From positions 1 to 5,500 of the forward strand of contig CAJPOL010000100.1 in assembly GCA_905372265.1 (NCBI GenBank): 5,500 nt of DNA, written 5' to 3'. Shown one piece after another: positions 4,103 through 5,500 of the stretch; within the stretch, counting starts at the first letter, position 1; the number at the start of each line of letters is the position of its first letter. The notes under the pieces are model-generated. The model worked only from the letters and a program-made list of their open reading frames with translations. It ran no database searches and was not told the DNA's origin. Made by a program: the position numbers and the translations under genes. The stretch comes from an uncultured Treponema sp. (lineage in GTDB: Bacteria; Spirochaetota; Spirochaetia; Treponematales; Treponemataceae).

Positions 4103-5500
4103 ATGGACAGTGCTGATCATGAATTACAGGAGGCCTTTTCAGACCTCATTTTATCTGCATCAGGATGGCGAAAAATTTTTGCGCAATCGGGGCGCGAATC
4201 TGACGGAGGACACGCGGTTTCCCCTGCCGATTGTGCTATTGCCTTTTTAGCAGCCCGTTCTTTTACGGAATTTTTACAAGCGGAATACCCTGCAATACAA
4301 ACCATTGTCGTCGGAAGGGATAGCCGCCCAACCGGCCCCGTGCTGATAAAAGAAGCCCTACAGGCATTCACGGAACCGGCATGTACACTCACAGTACAAT
4401 CAATCGGTATATGCGCCGCTCCGGAAATTATGGCCTATGCACGATCAATTGGAGCTGCCTTTATGTATATCTCGGCAAGTCATAACCCGATCGGACATAA
4501 CGGTATAAAGTTCGGGCTTAACACCGGCGGAGTATTAAACGGCATACAATCGGCACGGCTTATCGCATTATTTACTGATGCGTGCAGTACAGCTATCCAC
4601 GATGGAACGGACGGCCTACGGCTCTCTCTTGACGAAGCAAAATATCGAACAATATGCGAAAACGAGGCGGCGCGGAAGCAAGATGCGCTTGCTGCATACC
4701 ATGCATTTCTCAGGGAAGTCATTGCGGCTTCTGCCGAGCAGCATATACAGGAACAGTTTTTTGCCGGTATACGGGCGGAATGCGCCGCTTTCGCCGAGAA
4801 AGACAGCCCTTTCACGCTTATTGCCGATTTTAACGGAAGCGCCCGCGCAGCCTCCATTGACCGTGTGTTTTTTGAAACACTGGGAATGCAGCTCATCGGC
4901 TTATCGGAAAAGGCAGGGGATATAAAACACGGTATCGTTCCTGAAGGAGATAATCTTCAAACCTGTGTCGAAGCGCTAACCGAAATCCACCGAAAAACGC
5001 CGGAACAAGCCAAGCATACGCTTTTCGGATACATGCCCGACTGCGACGGAGACCGAGGTATCATCATTTATTGGGATGAAGCGGAACAAAAAGCGTTACC
5101 GCTTGATGCACAAGAAGTGTTTGCACTTTCAGTCATGGCGGAGTTAAGTTATCTTCACTATGCGGGAAAGACAGCAAAACCTCTTGCAGTCGCGGTAAAC
5201 GGCCCGACCTCATTACGAATCAATACTATTGCCGCAGCATTGGAAGCGGAAGTGTTTTACTCGGAAGTCGGAGAAGCAAATACCGTCAACCGCGCTGCCG
5301 ATTTACGCCGCTACGGATATGAGGTGCGTATCCTTGGCGAAGGATCAAACGGCGGAAATATCACTCATCCTGCAGCAGTGCGGGATCCGCTTAATACATT
5401 ATTCGCTATTATTAAAACGCTTCTGATAAAAGACAAGGGTTCACAGCCCTGCCCTTTCAGGATTTGGTGCGAAAAATCCGGACAAATGGATAAATACCTG
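4103..5500 (+). CDS. Phosphoglucomutase/phosphomannomutase family protein (partial, cut at right edge)
   Basis: The open frame from ATG 4103 continues through the last base, giving 466 residues without a stop; family members of this larger type run to roughly 550-600. These enzymes move phosphate between the 1- and 6-positions of hexoses through a phosphoserine. Seen: a start-of-domain LSASGWR motif, VVGRDSRPTG, the phosphoserine loop SASHNP with Ser126, the metal loop DCDGDR with Asp313, Asp315 and Asp317, and the sugar-binding loop GEGSNGG with Glu413. The catalytic set is therefore intact. The sugar loop differs from the usual GEESG/GEMSG pattern, so glucose versus mannose (or another hexose) preference cannot be called, and I give no gene symbol. 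The C-terminal phosphate-binding domain lies past the edge. The start is supported by the promoter position and lack of other in-frame starts nearby, despite absence of a Shine-Dalgarno. Confidence 0.9.
   Translation, partial: MDSADHELQEAFSDLILSASGWRKIFAQSGRESDGGHAVSPADCAIAFLAARSFTEFLQAEYPAIQTIVVGRDSRPTGPVLIKEALQAFTEPACTLTVQSIGICAAPEIMAYARSIGAAFMYISASHNPIGHNGIKFGLNTGGVLNGIQSARLIALFTDACSTAIHDGTDGLRLSLDEAKYRTICENEAARKQDALAAYHAFLREVIAASAEQHIQEQFFAGIRAECAAFAEKDSPFTLIADFNGSARAASIDRVFFETLGMQLIGLSEKAGDIKHGIVPEGDNLQTCVEALTEIHRKTPEQAKHTLFGYMPDCDGDRGIIIYWDEAEQKALPLDAQEVFALSVMAELSYLHYAGKTAKPLAVAVNGPTSLRINTIAAALEAEVFYSEVGEANTVNRAADLRRYGYEVRILGEGSNGGNITHPAAVRDPLNTLFAIIKTLLIKDKGSQPCPFRIWCEKSGQMDKYL

Noticed and set aside
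4128..4133. Strong AGGAGG inside the start of the mutase gene
   Set aside because: No in-frame ATG, GTG or TTG follows at usable distance; residues before it are needed for a normal N terminus, so it is probably a coincidence of CAG-GAG-GCC codons.
4480..4896. Minus-strand open frame opposite the mutase gene
   Set aside because: The + strand here carries conserved mutase motifs, and the minus frame shows a Ser/Ala-rich composition typical of antisense shadows.

Overview
The window is a compact, same-strand (+) stretch of a bacterial chromosome with five protein genes, two of them cut by the window edges. Order: 3' end of aspartyl-tRNA synthetase (aspS), an EpmA/GenX-type EF-P lysyltransferase homologue (epmA), an unusual protein joining a DUF1858-like N-terminal segment to a periplasmic-binding-protein-like domain, alanine racemase (alr), and a phosphoglucomutase/phosphomannomutase-family gene that runs off the right edge. 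No tRNA, rRNA, CRISPR array, insertion sequence or phage gene is visible. A spirochaete, probably a mid-GC Treponema, is my best guess from the general look of the proteins and gene order; this is inference and was not searched.

Region 1 to 2698 looks like one transcription unit. aspS and epmA are 3 nt apart, and epmA starts with GTG. The binding-protein-like gene follows after 41 nt and has a strong Shine-Dalgarno site present in two tandem copies. aspS and epmA encode class II synthetase folds acting in translation: AspRS charges tRNA-Asp, while EpmA homologues modify elongation factor P. The third gene has no obvious link to translation. Its protein carries no signal peptide or lipobox, which is odd for a solute-binding fold.

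Region 2699 to 5500 holds alr and the hexose-phosphate mutase gene, each preceded by its own promoter-like sequence (gaps of 121 and 152 nt). The two promoter candidates share a layout: TTGnAC, a 17-nt spacer, a good -10 hexamer, then ACCGC. In both, the start codon lies almost at the predicted transcription start and no Shine-Dalgarno is present, suggesting leaderless or near-leaderless mRNAs. Each also has a 7-bp dyad upstream of its -35 box. alr supplies D-alanine for peptidoglycan, and the mutase interconverts sugar 1- and 6-phosphates, so both may feed envelope or glycan precursor supply.

Most of the window is ordinary housekeeping sequence. The items most worth following are the cytoplasmic DUF1858/binding-protein fusion, the altered motif 2 of the EpmA homologue, and the paired leaderless promoters. 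I do not see evidence for a wholly new multi-gene system.
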